Program-made: the position numbers and the translations under genes
The notes under the pieces: generated by a model
What the model was told of the DNA's origin: nothing
Database searches by the model: none
What the model saw: the letters and a program-made list of their open reading frames with translations, nothing else
Part shown: positions 8,468 through 16,252 of the stretch, one piece after another
Layout of the letters: every line of letters starts with the position of its first letter
Position numbering within the stretch: the first letter of the stretch is position 1
Assembly (NCBI GenBank): GCA_020026395.1
Contig: JAHHQM010000003.1
Coordinates: 62,001-126,000, forward strand
Length of the DNA: 64,000 bases
Source: Alistipes sp.
GTDB lineage: Bacteria; Bacteroidota; Bacteroidia; Bacteroidales; Rikenellaceae
Direction of reading: 5' to 3'

Positions 8468-9427
8468 TTATTTTACGCCGAAGCGTTTGGGTTTCACATA
8501 TTTGTTAATCAGAGGAACCACCGAGTTCATGATCAGGATTGCGAACGACATACCCTCGGGATAAGCACCCCACAGACGGATCAGCATCGTGATGACACCG
8601 ATACCGAAGGCGAAGATCACGCCACCCTTGACGGTCATCGGCGACGACGAGTAGTCGGTAGCCATGTAGATAGAACCGAGCAGTGCACCACCGGCCAGCA
8701 CATGGAACAGGGGCATCTGCCACAGCAGGGCGCCACCGCCACGCGTCAAAGCCACGAGGAATGCAAATACGGCCATCGTACCGAGGATGGTCACGGGAAT
8801 GTGCCACGTGATCACCTTGCGCCACAACAGGTATACGAAACCGAGCAGCAGAGCCAGAGCGGCAACCTCACCCATCGAACCGGGCATCGTACCGATCAAA
8901 AGGTTCTGAATGCCCAGGGCATCGAAACCGACGGCGCCTTGTTTTACGGCAGCCAGCATCGTAGCACCCGACAGGGCATCGCAACCCTCTACCGTGGGGA
9001 ACGAAGTCATCTGAACGGGATAAGCCAACAGGAGGAATACACGACCGACCAGAGCCGGGTTGAAGGGGTTCTTACCGATACCGCCAAAGGTCATCTTGGC
9101 GATGCCGATCGACACCAGAGCACCAATCACGACGATCCACCAGGGAATCGAAGCGGGAAGGTTGAAAGCCAGCAGCACACCCGTCACAACAGCCGACCAG
9201 TTGTTGATCGTCAGAGCGCCGCCGACCAGGAATTTCTGAATCAGGTACTCGAACAGGACACAGGCGAGCACCGACACAGCCGTTACAAACAGTACGTCCA
9301 CACCGAACACGTAGGTCGAGACGGCCAACGCGGGAATCAGAGCGATGACCACGTCACGCATGATGAGTGCCGTGGAGCGATCCGATTGCACGTGCGGTGC
9401 GGGAGCGACAATAAGTTTATTAGCCAT
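8468..9427 (-). CDS. rnfD: Rnf complex subunit RnfD (FMN-binding membrane subunit)
   Basis: This 319-residue polytopic subunit starts at the ATG at 9427, because MANKLIVAPAPHV aligns with known RnfD N-termini; an ATG nine codons upstream is also in frame. It has the DALSGAT motif with T156 as the expected covalent FMN site, and the conserved GGIGKNPFNPALVGR segment (about residues 115-129). It passes electrons across the membrane together with RnfG. The neighbours are rnfC upstream and rnfG 13 bp downstream. Confidence 0.95.
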   Translation of the reverse strand: MANKLIVAPAPHVQSDRSTALIMRDVVIALIPALAVSTYVFGVDVLFVTAVSVLACVLFEYLIQKFLVGGALTINNWSAVVTGVLLAFNLPASIPWWIVVIGALVSIGIAKMTFGGIGKNPFNPALVGRVFLLLAYPVQMTSFPTVEGCDALSGATMLAAVKQGAVGFDALGIQNLLIGTMPGSMGEVAALALLLGFVYLLWRKVITWHIPVTILGTMAVFAFLVALTRGGGALLWQMPLFHVLAGGALLGSIYMATDYSSSPMTVKGGVIFAFGIGVITMLIRLWGAYPEGMSFAILIMNSVVPLINKYVKPKRFGVK

Positions 9428-9465
9428 ATGATATTTCTGATTTTTATTTACCAATTTGTTTCAGC

Positions 9466-10851
9466 CTATTTCTTTGCTTCGGCTTCAGCGGCCTTGGCGG
9501 CTTCGGCCTTGGCTTTGGCAGCGGCGGCACGCGCACGGATGCGCCCCATGACGGTCTGTTTGCCCAAACGTACCCAGTCCAGAAGCGGCAGGTAGGAAGG
9601 ACACGACGACTGACAGCAACCGCACTCGATACACGAGGTGATCATATTCTCCTCGAGCGAATCCCAACCGTGTTTCTGAGCAAGTTTTGCCATCAGGTAG
9701 GGCTCCAGACCCATCGGGCAGGCAGCCACACACTTGGCGCACTTGATACACTGCGAAGGTTCACGACGTACGGCATCCTTACCGCTCATGACCGTGATAC
9801 CCGAGCAGCCCTTCGTCACGGGCGACTCCAGGTTGACCATCGCACGACCCATCATCGGGCCGCCGTTGATGATCTTACCCGTATTTTCGGGAATACCGCC
9901 TCCGGCCTCCAGCAACATCGAGATGGGCGTACCCATTCGCGTGCGCAGGTTGCGGGGATTCTTCACGCTCTTACCCGTGATCGTCACGACGCGCTCGATC
10001 AGCGGTTTGTTCTTCTGCACGGCCTCGTAAACGGCAACCGTCGTCGAAGCGTTGCACACTACGGCACCTACATCAATAGGCAGTGCGGGAGGAGGAGGAA
10101 CCTGACGACCCGTAACGGCGGCGATCAGCTGTTTCTCACCACCCTGCGGGTAGCGTACCTGCAAAGGCATCACCTCAACCCCTTTATAGCCCGTAGCCAG
10201 CTTCTGCAAATGGGCAATGGCATCGGGTTTGTTGTTCTCGATACCGATCACGGCATGCGTTACGTTGATGGCCTTCATCAGGATGGTCACACCCACCAGC
10301 AACTCCTCACCACGCTCCAACATGGTGCGGTGGTCGGACGTCAGGTAAGGCTCACACTCCACGCCGTTGATGATCAGGATCTCGGCCTTCTTGCCGGGAG
10401 GGATCGACAGTTTGACGTGTGTGGGGAACGTAGCACCACCCATACCTACGATACCGGCGGCTTTGATTTTTTCGATGATTTGTTTGGAATCCAACGTGCA
10501 CTCCTTAATGAGTGTTTCCGAACGGTCAATCGTCTCAACCCAGTCGTCACCCTCACGTTTGATGGTGATCATCGGCTGACGCAGACCTTGTGCGTTGACC
10601 TGCGGGCCCACGGCCGTCACCGTACCCGAGATGGGCGAGTGAATGTTGGCCGACATGAAACCGCCCGCTTCGGCAATGAGCTGTCCGGTGAGCACCTTAT
10701 CGCCTTTGGCTACCTTGGCCACGGCAGGTGCACCGATATGCTGTCCGAGAGGAATATTCACCACATCGGGCAACGGAAGCACCTCGATCGGTTTTCCCGC
10801 GCTCAGTTTATTTGCCGACGGATGTACTCCGCCGATTGGAAATGTTCTCAT
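9466..10851 (-). CDS. rnfC: Rnf complex subunit RnfC (NADH/FMN/Fe-S subunit)
   Basis: This 461-residue cytoplasmic subunit carries the NAD(H)/FMN site. It has an N-terminal RnfC barrel-sandwich domain (FPIGGVHPSANK), a Complex1_51K-like Rossmann region (GIVGMGGATFPTHVK at about residues 153-167) and an SLBB segment. Two [4Fe-4S] motifs follow: C368-x2-C371-x2-C374-x3-C378 and C407-x2-C410-x2-C413-x3-C417. The last ~25 residues are an Ala/Lys/Glu coiled tail, also common in proteobacterial RnfC. The gene lies 25 bp after rnfB. Confidence 0.96.
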   Translation of the reverse strand: MRTFPIGGVHPSANKLSAGKPIEVLPLPDVVNIPLGQHIGAPAVAKVAKGDKVLTGQLIAEAGGFMSANIHSPISGTVTAVGPQVNAQGLRQPMITIKREGDDWVETIDRSETLIKECTLDSKQIIEKIKAAGIVGMGGATFPTHVKLSIPPGKKAEILIINGVECEPYLTSDHRTMLERGEELLVGVTILMKAINVTHAVIGIENNKPDAIAHLQKLATGYKGVEVMPLQVRYPQGGEKQLIAAVTGRQVPPPPALPIDVGAVVCNASTTVAVYEAVQKNKPLIERVVTITGKSVKNPRNLRTRMGTPISMLLEAGGGIPENTGKIINGGPMMGRAMVNLESPVTKGCSGITVMSGKDAVRREPSQCIKCAKCVAACPMGLEPYLMAKLAQKHGWDSLEENMITSCIECGCCQSSCPSYLPLLDWVRLGKQTVMGRIRARAAAAKAKAEAAKAAEAEAKK

Positions 10852-10876
10852 ATTTCGGTTAAAATTTTTTCGTTGA

Positions 10877-11917
10877 TTATTTCTCCTCCGTTTTTTCTAC
10901 GGCAGGAGCAGCCTTTGAGGCTTCCTTGGCGGGAGTCTCCTGTACGGGGGTTGCCTGTACGGGTGTCTGAGATTTCTCTTCCGATGTAGCGGGCTTCTCT
11001 GCGGGTGCGGCAGCAGGTTTGGCGGCGGCAGGCGCAGCAGTTGCGGGTTTGGCAGCTGCAACGACAGGTTTGGCGGGCGCTACTTTGGGAGTCTTGGGAA
11101 GGGGATCCATACCGACCAGTTTGATGGCTCCGGTAGGACACTCATTGACGCACTTGCGGCACAGCTTACACTTCGAAGAGTCGATCCAGGCCACGTTGTC
11201 GATCAGGGTGATGGCACCGAACGGACAAGTCTTGACGCACTTGCCGCAACCGATACAACCTGCCTTGCAGGCCTTCATCACGACAGCACCCTTGTCCTTC
11301 GAAACGCAACCTACGTAAACGGCACGGTTCTTGGGGAACTTCTTTCTCAGTTCGATGATGTGCTTGGGGCAGGCGCTCACGCACGCACCGCAGGCCACAC
11401 ACTTGTCGGGATCGACGGTAGGCATTCCGGTTTCGGGGTTCATGTGGAGGGCATCGAAATTACAAGCATCGACACAATCGCCGTAACCGACACAACCGAA
11501 CGCGCAATCGGTTTCACCCACATAGAGTGCCGATGCGACCGCGCACGACTTGGTGCCATCGAATTGACTGGTGCGAGGACGTTTCTCGCACGTACCGCCA
11601 CAACGTACCGTAGCAACTTGCGGCTCTTTTTCGGCTGCGGCCTTTCCCAGGTACTTGGCCACTGCTTTCATGCATTCGCCACCACCGACCGGGCAGAACA
11701 GCGACGAGATGTCGTCGTTCTTGACCAGCGCATCGGCCATACCATGACAACCGGCGAATCCGCAACCACCACAGTTTGCACCGGGCAGCATCTTCTCCAC
11801 CTCGTCGATACGGGGATCCTCCTCAACGCGGAACTTCTGTGCCACGAAGTAAAGGATGACGGCGGCAAGCACTCCCAACGCACACAGCGTCAGAATGGTG
11901 TAAAATAATACTTCCAT
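10877..11917 (-). CDS. rnfB: Rnf complex subunit RnfB (polyferredoxin)
   Basis: This 346-residue subunit accepts electrons from ferredoxin. It has an N-terminal membrane anchor (residues 4-26), a four-Cys Fe-S domain (C49, C52, C57, C75) and then several ferredoxin-like motifs, including CVACGACVSACP, CIGCGKCVKTCP and CKLCRKCVNECP. The last ~75 residues are a Pro/Ala/Lys/Glu-rich tail of low complexity. Multiple ferredoxin repeats are typical of anaerobe RnfB. Its start overlaps the rseC stop codon by one base. Confidence 0.95.
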   Translation of the reverse strand: MEVLFYTILTLCALGVLAAVILYFVAQKFRVEEDPRIDEVEKMLPGANCGGCGFAGCHGMADALVKNDDISSLFCPVGGGECMKAVAKYLGKAAAEKEPQVATVRCGGTCEKRPRTSQFDGTKSCAVASALYVGETDCAFGCVGYGDCVDACNFDALHMNPETGMPTVDPDKCVACGACVSACPKHIIELRKKFPKNRAVYVGCVSKDKGAVVMKACKAGCIGCGKCVKTCPFGAITLIDNVAWIDSSKCKLCRKCVNECPTGAIKLVGMDPLPKTPKVAPAKPVVAAAKPATAAPAAAKPAAAPAEKPATSEEKSQTPVQATPVQETPAKEASKAAPAVEKTEEK

Positions 11918-12336
11918 CAGTTTTTAATAATAGTAAAATGAATTGTGTGTTCAATTTTTCGTCGTGCCAGCCAAAGCACCACGTAATACAACAGCACGCC
12001 GACCAGTGAAGCCGCTGCGCCCTGTAATTCGCTCCAGCCCAAACCGCCGATTGTGGTCAGCAGTACGGCCATCAGTACCACCAGTGCACCGACATAGCCC
12101 AACAGCACGGCCATCGCACCCGCATCACGACGCACGCCGACCGTCACGGCATCGCCCGCCGCGAATTGGTCTGCATCGGATGTGCTCACAGAGATGATTT
12201 TGACCTCGGATTCAGCCATTCCGCAGGCCTGACGTGCCTTGCACGCACCACAAGCACTCTGAGAGATGATTTTGACGAAAACGACCCCGTTTTCGACGCG
12301 ATCCACCACCCCGCTATGTTCGATTTGTTCCGCCAC
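11917..12336 (-). CDS. RseC/MucC-family membrane protein
   Basis: This 139-residue protein starts at a GTG four bases after the nadE stop. An N-terminal beta-rich region carries SACGACKARQACG with C29, C32 and C38, the conserved Cys cluster of RseC. Two transmembrane helices (about 73-95 and 105-123) follow. In E. coli RseC belongs to the SoxR-reducing system encoded with rsxABCDGE, the rnf homologues. In Bacteroidetes it usually precedes rnfB, as here. It probably supports Rnf assembly or redox tuning; the molecular role is not established. Confidence 0.88.
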   Translation of the reverse strand: MAEQIEHSGVVDRVENGVVFVKIISQSACGACKARQACGMAESEVKIISVSTSDADQFAAGDAVTVGVRRDAGAMAVLLGYVGALVVLMAVLLTTIGGLGWSELQGAAASLVGVLLYYVVLWLARRKIEHTIHFTIIKN

Positions 12337-12340
12337 TGCC

Positions 12341-13921
12341 CTAATCTCCGTATTTATTGGTCAGGGGCATGAGTCGTTCGTGTCCGAAGGAGCACGCCGA
12401 CAGGCGCAATACGGGCGGAAATTGGAAACGCTTCTTCTCGTTGCGCATGATCATCGTGTGGATCTTCTCGACCACCTCCGAATCAAATCCCGCATTGACG
12501 ATCTCCTCGCGGTGCTGACCCTCTTCGATCATACGGTAGAGGATGGCATCGACCACCTCGTAGGGAGGCAGGATATCGCTGTCCTTCTGGCCGGGGTGCA
12601 ACTCCGAGGAGGGTTCCTTGTCGAGGATCTTGTCGGAAATCACATCGCCGTGCAGACGGTTGATGTAACGCGCCAGGTCGTACATCTCGCTCTTGTAAAT
12701 ATCGCCCGTAGGACTGAACGCACCGCACGTATCGCCGTAAAGCGTGCAGAATCCCAGCGCGTTTTCGCTCTTGTTCGAGGAATTCAGCAGCACGTAGTCG
12801 GTTTTGTTCTGAACGGCCATCAGCAGTACGGAACGGATACGCGCCTGAATGTTCTCCTCGGTGGAGTCAAACTCGCGGCCGCCGATCACCGGCTTCAACG
12901 TATTGATGGTACTGGTATAAATTTCGGTAATGGGAATTACATTATATTCAATGCCCAATTTCTCGGCTACCTCGCGGGCATCCTCCACCGAGTGGTCGGT
13001 CGAGAATTGCGACGGCATGAGCAGTGCGCGGACGTTCTCCTTGCCGAGTGCCTCGACGGCCATCGCGGCGCATACGGCCGAGTCGATACCGCCCGAAAGA
13101 CCGATGCAGGCCTTCTTATAGCCGTTCTTGACGTAGAAATCGCGCAGACCGCACACGGCAGCCTCATATAACATCTGGGTATGTTTCTCGACACTCGTCG
13201 GAACGAGGATCGGCGGATTCTCCGCCTTGGTGTCGAAAATTTGGAAATCTTCTTCGAAATGTTTCATCAGGAGCACCAATTCGCCTTTGTTGTTCAGCGC
13301 ACCCGACGATCCGTCATAGACGATGTCGGTCGAACCGCCCACCTGATTGACCAGGACGAGGTTCTTTCCCTCGACGAAAGCCAGGTTGTGCATCATCTCG
13401 TAGCGGTAGGTCAGATTGCCCTTTCCGTACTTGCGCGAATTGATCGAAATGATGGTCGAAACCGACTTGTCGAAGTCGCGTTCGCGGCTCAGATCGTCAC
13501 CGAGGATGACCACGCAATTCTCGCCGTTGATGCGGATCTGCTCATAGCCTTTCGATGAAACAATGAAGCCCATCTCACGACGGGCAGTAACGTATTTCTT
13601 GCCAATGTAACGCATCACCTTACGATTTCGAATGTAGGCGGCGGCACTTACGGTACCCTCATGCGTCAGGATCGGCAGGCCGACAATGGCGGCAATATTA
13701 TCACAACACGAAGCAATCGTGACCAACGCATCCTCACACAATTCGAGAAATGTGGTTTTGCGCAACAAATCAAATGCCGGAGTACCGCAAACGGCATGTT
13801 CGGCAAAGATGACCAAATCCGCATGGTGTTCTTTGGCTTTATTAATTGCATCAATGATCTTCGAGGTATTTCCCTCAATATCACCTATGGTGTAATTTAA
13901 TTGGGCAATTGCTATTTTCAT
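12341..13921 (-). CDS. nadE: NAD+ synthetase with degenerate glutaminase domain
   Basis: This 526-residue two-domain protein has an N-terminal nitrilase-like domain (about 1-235) and a C-terminal ATP-dependent NAD+ synthetase domain with the PP-loop SGGIDS at residues 276-281, followed by the expected YGD and FSPTGD motifs. The synthetase amidates nicotinic acid adenine dinucleotide. In the glutaminase domain E41 (VIFAE) and a Lys at 108-109 are kept, but the catalytic Cys of the usual ICEDLW-type motif is Gly141 (VVILGDDL). It probably uses free ammonia or an ammonia donor in trans; that is inference. Only four bases separate it from rseC, so it probably heads the rnf operon. Confidence 0.92.
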   Translation of the reverse strand: MKIAIAQLNYTIGDIEGNTSKIIDAINKAKEHHADLVIFAEHAVCGTPAFDLLRKTTFLELCEDALVTIASCCDNIAAIVGLPILTHEGTVSAAAYIRNRKVMRYIGKKYVTARREMGFIVSSKGYEQIRINGENCVVILGDDLSRERDFDKSVSTIISINSRKYGKGNLTYRYEMMHNLAFVEGKNLVLVNQVGGSTDIVYDGSSGALNNKGELVLLMKHFEEDFQIFDTKAENPPILVPTSVEKHTQMLYEAAVCGLRDFYVKNGYKKACIGLSGGIDSAVCAAMAVEALGKENVRALLMPSQFSTDHSVEDAREVAEKLGIEYNVIPITEIYTSTINTLKPVIGGREFDSTEENIQARIRSVLLMAVQNKTDYVLLNSSNKSENALGFCTLYGDTCGAFSPTGDIYKSEMYDLARYINRLHGDVISDKILDKEPSSELHPGQKDSDILPPYEVVDAILYRMIEEGQHREEIVNAGFDSEVVEKIHTMIMRNEKKRFQFPPVLRLSACSFGHERLMPLTNKYGD

Positions 13922-13955
13922 TAGACAGCGTCTTTATCGGTTGAATATAACTGCA

Positions 13956-13963
13956 CAAAGTTA
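13956..13963 (-). promoter_or_regulatory. -7-like promoter box for nadE-rnf operon
   Basis: On the minus strand it reads TAACTTTG, matching TAnnTTTG, 35 bp before the nadE ATG. No convincing -33 TTTG at the usual distance. Confidence 0.45.
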
Positions 13964-14137
13964 AGGATTATTTGCAAAAGTCGATAAGATTTTGATGTTA
14001 TTAAAATAACACCTGACCAAATCAACAATATTCCGGACAAAAGACCGTTACGGGGAGCACATTTCGCAAGGATTTTTCTGAAATTTAAAATTTTTTCGGG
14101 AAATCCGCCCCCGCATATCCCACGGATACACACAACG

Positions 14138-14178
14138 ACAGCCGGAAACCTTTTTCGGGATTCCGGCTGTTGTTTGTT
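14138..14178. terminator. Possible terminator downstream of zinc-ribbon gene
   Basis: A 9-bp or longer GC-rich stem (CAGCCGGAA at 14139-14147 pairing with TTCCGGCTG at 14161-14169) lies just past the minus-strand gene end. The T-rich flank is on the plus-strand side, so polarity is uncertain. Confidence 0.45.
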
Positions 14179-14191
14179 TTCCAGAGTTCTG

Positions 14192-14953
14192 TTACTCCTG
14201 CTGGGCTTCGGGATCAGCCACCAGGATACGACCGCAATATTCGCAGATGATGATTTTCTTACCCTGACGAATATCGGCCTGACGCTGGGGAGGAATGTGG
14301 TTGTAGCAACCGCCACAAGCGTTACGGCGAACGGTGACTACGGCCAAACCGTTGTGTACGTTACGGCGGATACGCTCGTAAGCGGACAGCAGACGCTCGT
14401 CGATTTTCTTGGCAGCCACATCGGCCTCGGCCTGATACTCGGCCACGCGCGGTGCGGTTTCAGCCTCGATGCCGTCCAACTCCTTCTTCTTGACGTCGAG
14501 GTCGGCCTGACGCTCATGGATCGAATTGGCAACCTCTTCCAGCTGAACTTTCTTGGCCTTGATTCCGGCGTTGTGCTCCTTGAGGCGCTTCTCGGCCAAC
14601 TCGATCTCGAGCTCCTGATACTCGATCTCCTTCGAAATGGCATCGAACTCACGGTTGTTGCGCACGTTGTTCTGCTGTTCCTTGTAGTTACCGATTTGGA
14701 TTTTGGCCTGGTCGATCTCGCGCTTGCGCTGCTTGATGAGCGAATTGAGCTCCTCAATCTCCGAATTGATGCGCTCCTGACGGGTGGTCAGTCCGGCCAC
14801 TTCGTCTTCAAGGTCTTGAACCTCCAAAGGCAGTTCGCCTTTCACCTTGTTGATTTCATCAATTTTACTGTCAATCTTCTGCAATTTGTACAGTGCGAGA
14901 ATTTTCTCCTGCATCGAATAATCAACTTCGGCTGTTTTCTTTTGCGTTGCCAT
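14192..14953 (-). CDS. COG1579 coiled-coil protein with C4 zinc ribbon
   Basis: This 253-residue protein is almost entirely a long antiparallel coiled coil (about residues 15-195) followed by a C-terminal zinc ribbon with C213, C216, C237 and C240 (NACGGCYN, ICEYCGR). It matches the COG1579/zf-RING_7 family, whose Helicobacter member HP0958 links flagellar mRNA and sigma-54 control; the Bacteroidetes role is unknown, and this lineage is non-flagellate. A nucleic-acid-binding or ribosome-associated role is plausible. It is the last gene of a seven-gene run, 25 bp after the Nif3-family gene, a pairing common in the phylum. Confidence 0.87.
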   Translation of the reverse strand: MATQKKTAEVDYSMQEKILALYKLQKIDSKIDEINKVKGELPLEVQDLEDEVAGLTTRQERINSEIEELNSLIKQRKREIDQAKIQIGNYKEQQNNVRNNREFDAISKEIEYQELEIELAEKRLKEHNAGIKAKKVQLEEVANSIHERQADLDVKKKELDGIEAETAPRVAEYQAEADVAAKKIDERLLSAYERIRRNVHNGLAVVTVRRNACGGCYNHIPPQRQADIRQGKKIIICEYCGRILVADPEAQQE

Positions 14954-14978
14954 ATATATGTCTTTATATGTTATAGAC

Positions 14979-15770
14979 TTAAACCAAATAGTTTACGGGA
15001 TTGCAAGAGCACTCACTCTTGCGAACGGCAAAGGTAATCAATTTTTTCGATAAAATATCAAAAATCAACTGAATTGCACAATATTCGCTCTCAAAATGTC
15101 CGATATCGGCTACCGTAAGCCTTTTATCGGGAATCGCGAAGTCGTGATATTTCATGTCGGCGGTGATGTAAAGGTCGGCTTTTGCCGCACAGGCCGCCCC
15201 GATAAGATCCACGCCCGAACCCGTGCAGACGGCTACACGGCCGACCTCTTCCGAAGCCAGATCCGAGTAACGCACCACGTTCAGCATCAAACGTTTCTGC
15301 ATCATCCGCATAAAATCCATCGTCTTTGTTTTTTCCTTCAGATCGCCCACCACGCCAAAACCGGCACCATCCTTTGAAGTACCCGCGTGCGGTTCGAGCA
15401 CCTCGAGGTTTTCGACGCCGAGGATTTCCGCCAGACGCCAACTCATGCCTCCGGGGGCAGCATCCAAATTTGTATGACAGGCATACAGGGCGATGCCCTC
15501 GCGGATGGCTCGTTCGACACAACGCTGCGTCAGGTCGGCCGAATTGAAGCGTTTCATGCCGCGGAACACGATGGGATGGTGCGTGATGATCAGATCACAC
15601 CCCTTCTCGTGCGCCTCGTCCAGCACCGCCTCCGTGACATCGACCGCAAGAAGTGCGCCGTGCACTTCCTGATCATAGCACCCAACGATCAAGCCCGAAT
15701 TATCGTAACTTTCCTGAAGATCGAGCGGTGCAAACTCCTCGATCAGATCGGTTATTTGTTTGAGTATCAT
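14979..15770 (-). CDS. Nif3-like dinuclear metal-centre protein (YbgI/GTP cyclohydrolase I type 2 family)
   Basis: This 263-residue protein has the Nif3 hallmarks: SYDNSGLIVG (about residues 20-29), DLIITHHPIVFRG (about 61-73), YACHTNLDAAPGG and the C-terminal GHFESEYCAIQL segment carrying metal ligands. The family forms hexameric toroids with a two-metal site; enzymatic function is unsettled. Many Bacteroidetes homologues are about 365 residues because of an inserted PII/CutA-like domain, and this one is the short form. It lies 12 bp after the merR-like gene. Confidence 0.9.
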   Translation of the reverse strand: MILKQITDLIEEFAPLDLQESYDNSGLIVGCYDQEVHGALLAVDVTEAVLDEAHEKGCDLIITHHPIVFRGMKRFNSADLTQRCVERAIREGIALYACHTNLDAAPGGMSWRLAEILGVENLEVLEPHAGTSKDGAGFGVVGDLKEKTKTMDFMRMMQKRLMLNVVRYSDLASEEVGRVAVCTGSGVDLIGAACAAKADLYITADMKYHDFAIPDKRLTVADIGHFESEYCAIQLIFDILSKKLITFAVRKSECSCNPVNYLV

Positions 15771-15782
15771 GGCCGTTCCGAT

Positions 15783-16238
15783 TTAAAAGAGGGACTGCTC
15801 GTAAAAAGCGAACAATTCGCGATCCTTACCCTCCTCATCCGACTTTTCGGTACGCTGGGGTTCGGTATTGACGACGGCACTATCCGCGTCGGGATAAATC
15901 TCATCACCCTCGATCTTAAGGTCTTCCCGTACCTCCAACAACAGCGAACGGATCTTCTGCAAACGCTCCATCAGCTCCACATCGCGGTTCAGAGATCCGT
16001 CGGTACGGTGTTCGCGCAGCACCTTGCCCGCTCCGTCAAGGGTCATGCCACGCTCCTTGACCAGGTGGTAAATCAGTTTCAGATACTCCACATCCTTGGG
16101 AGAGAACAGGCGGTTTCCCTTCTTGTTTCTTTTGGGTTTCAGCTCCTTGAAATGGGTTTCCCAGTGACGAATCAACGACTGATTGACGTCAAACATTTCG
16201 GCGACCTCGCCCATGGTGTAAAAAAGTTTTTCAGCCAT
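15783..16238 (-). CDS. MerR-family transcriptional regulator
   Basis: This 151-residue protein has an N-terminal winged helix-turn-helix (residues ~5-75) with YTMGEVAEMFDVNQSLIRHWE and the GNRLFSPKDVEYL wing segment of MerR proteins. An amphipathic coiled region (~88-110) for dimerisation follows, then an acidic C-terminal tail without a metal- or ligand-binding Cys cluster. Its target and effector are unknown. Its position inside a housekeeping operon, between the RNA methyltransferase and the Nif3-family gene, suggests a constitutive or growth-linked role. Homologues of this size and sequence are widespread in Bacteroidetes. Confidence 0.88.
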   Translation of the reverse strand: MAEKLFYTMGEVAEMFDVNQSLIRHWETHFKELKPKRNKKGNRLFSPKDVEYLKLIYHLVKERGMTLDGAGKVLREHRTDGSLNRDVELMERLQKIRSLLLEVREDLKIEGDEIYPDADSAVVNTEPQRTEKSDEEGKDRELFAFYEQSLF

Positions 16239-16252
16239 AAAAATTCGTTATT

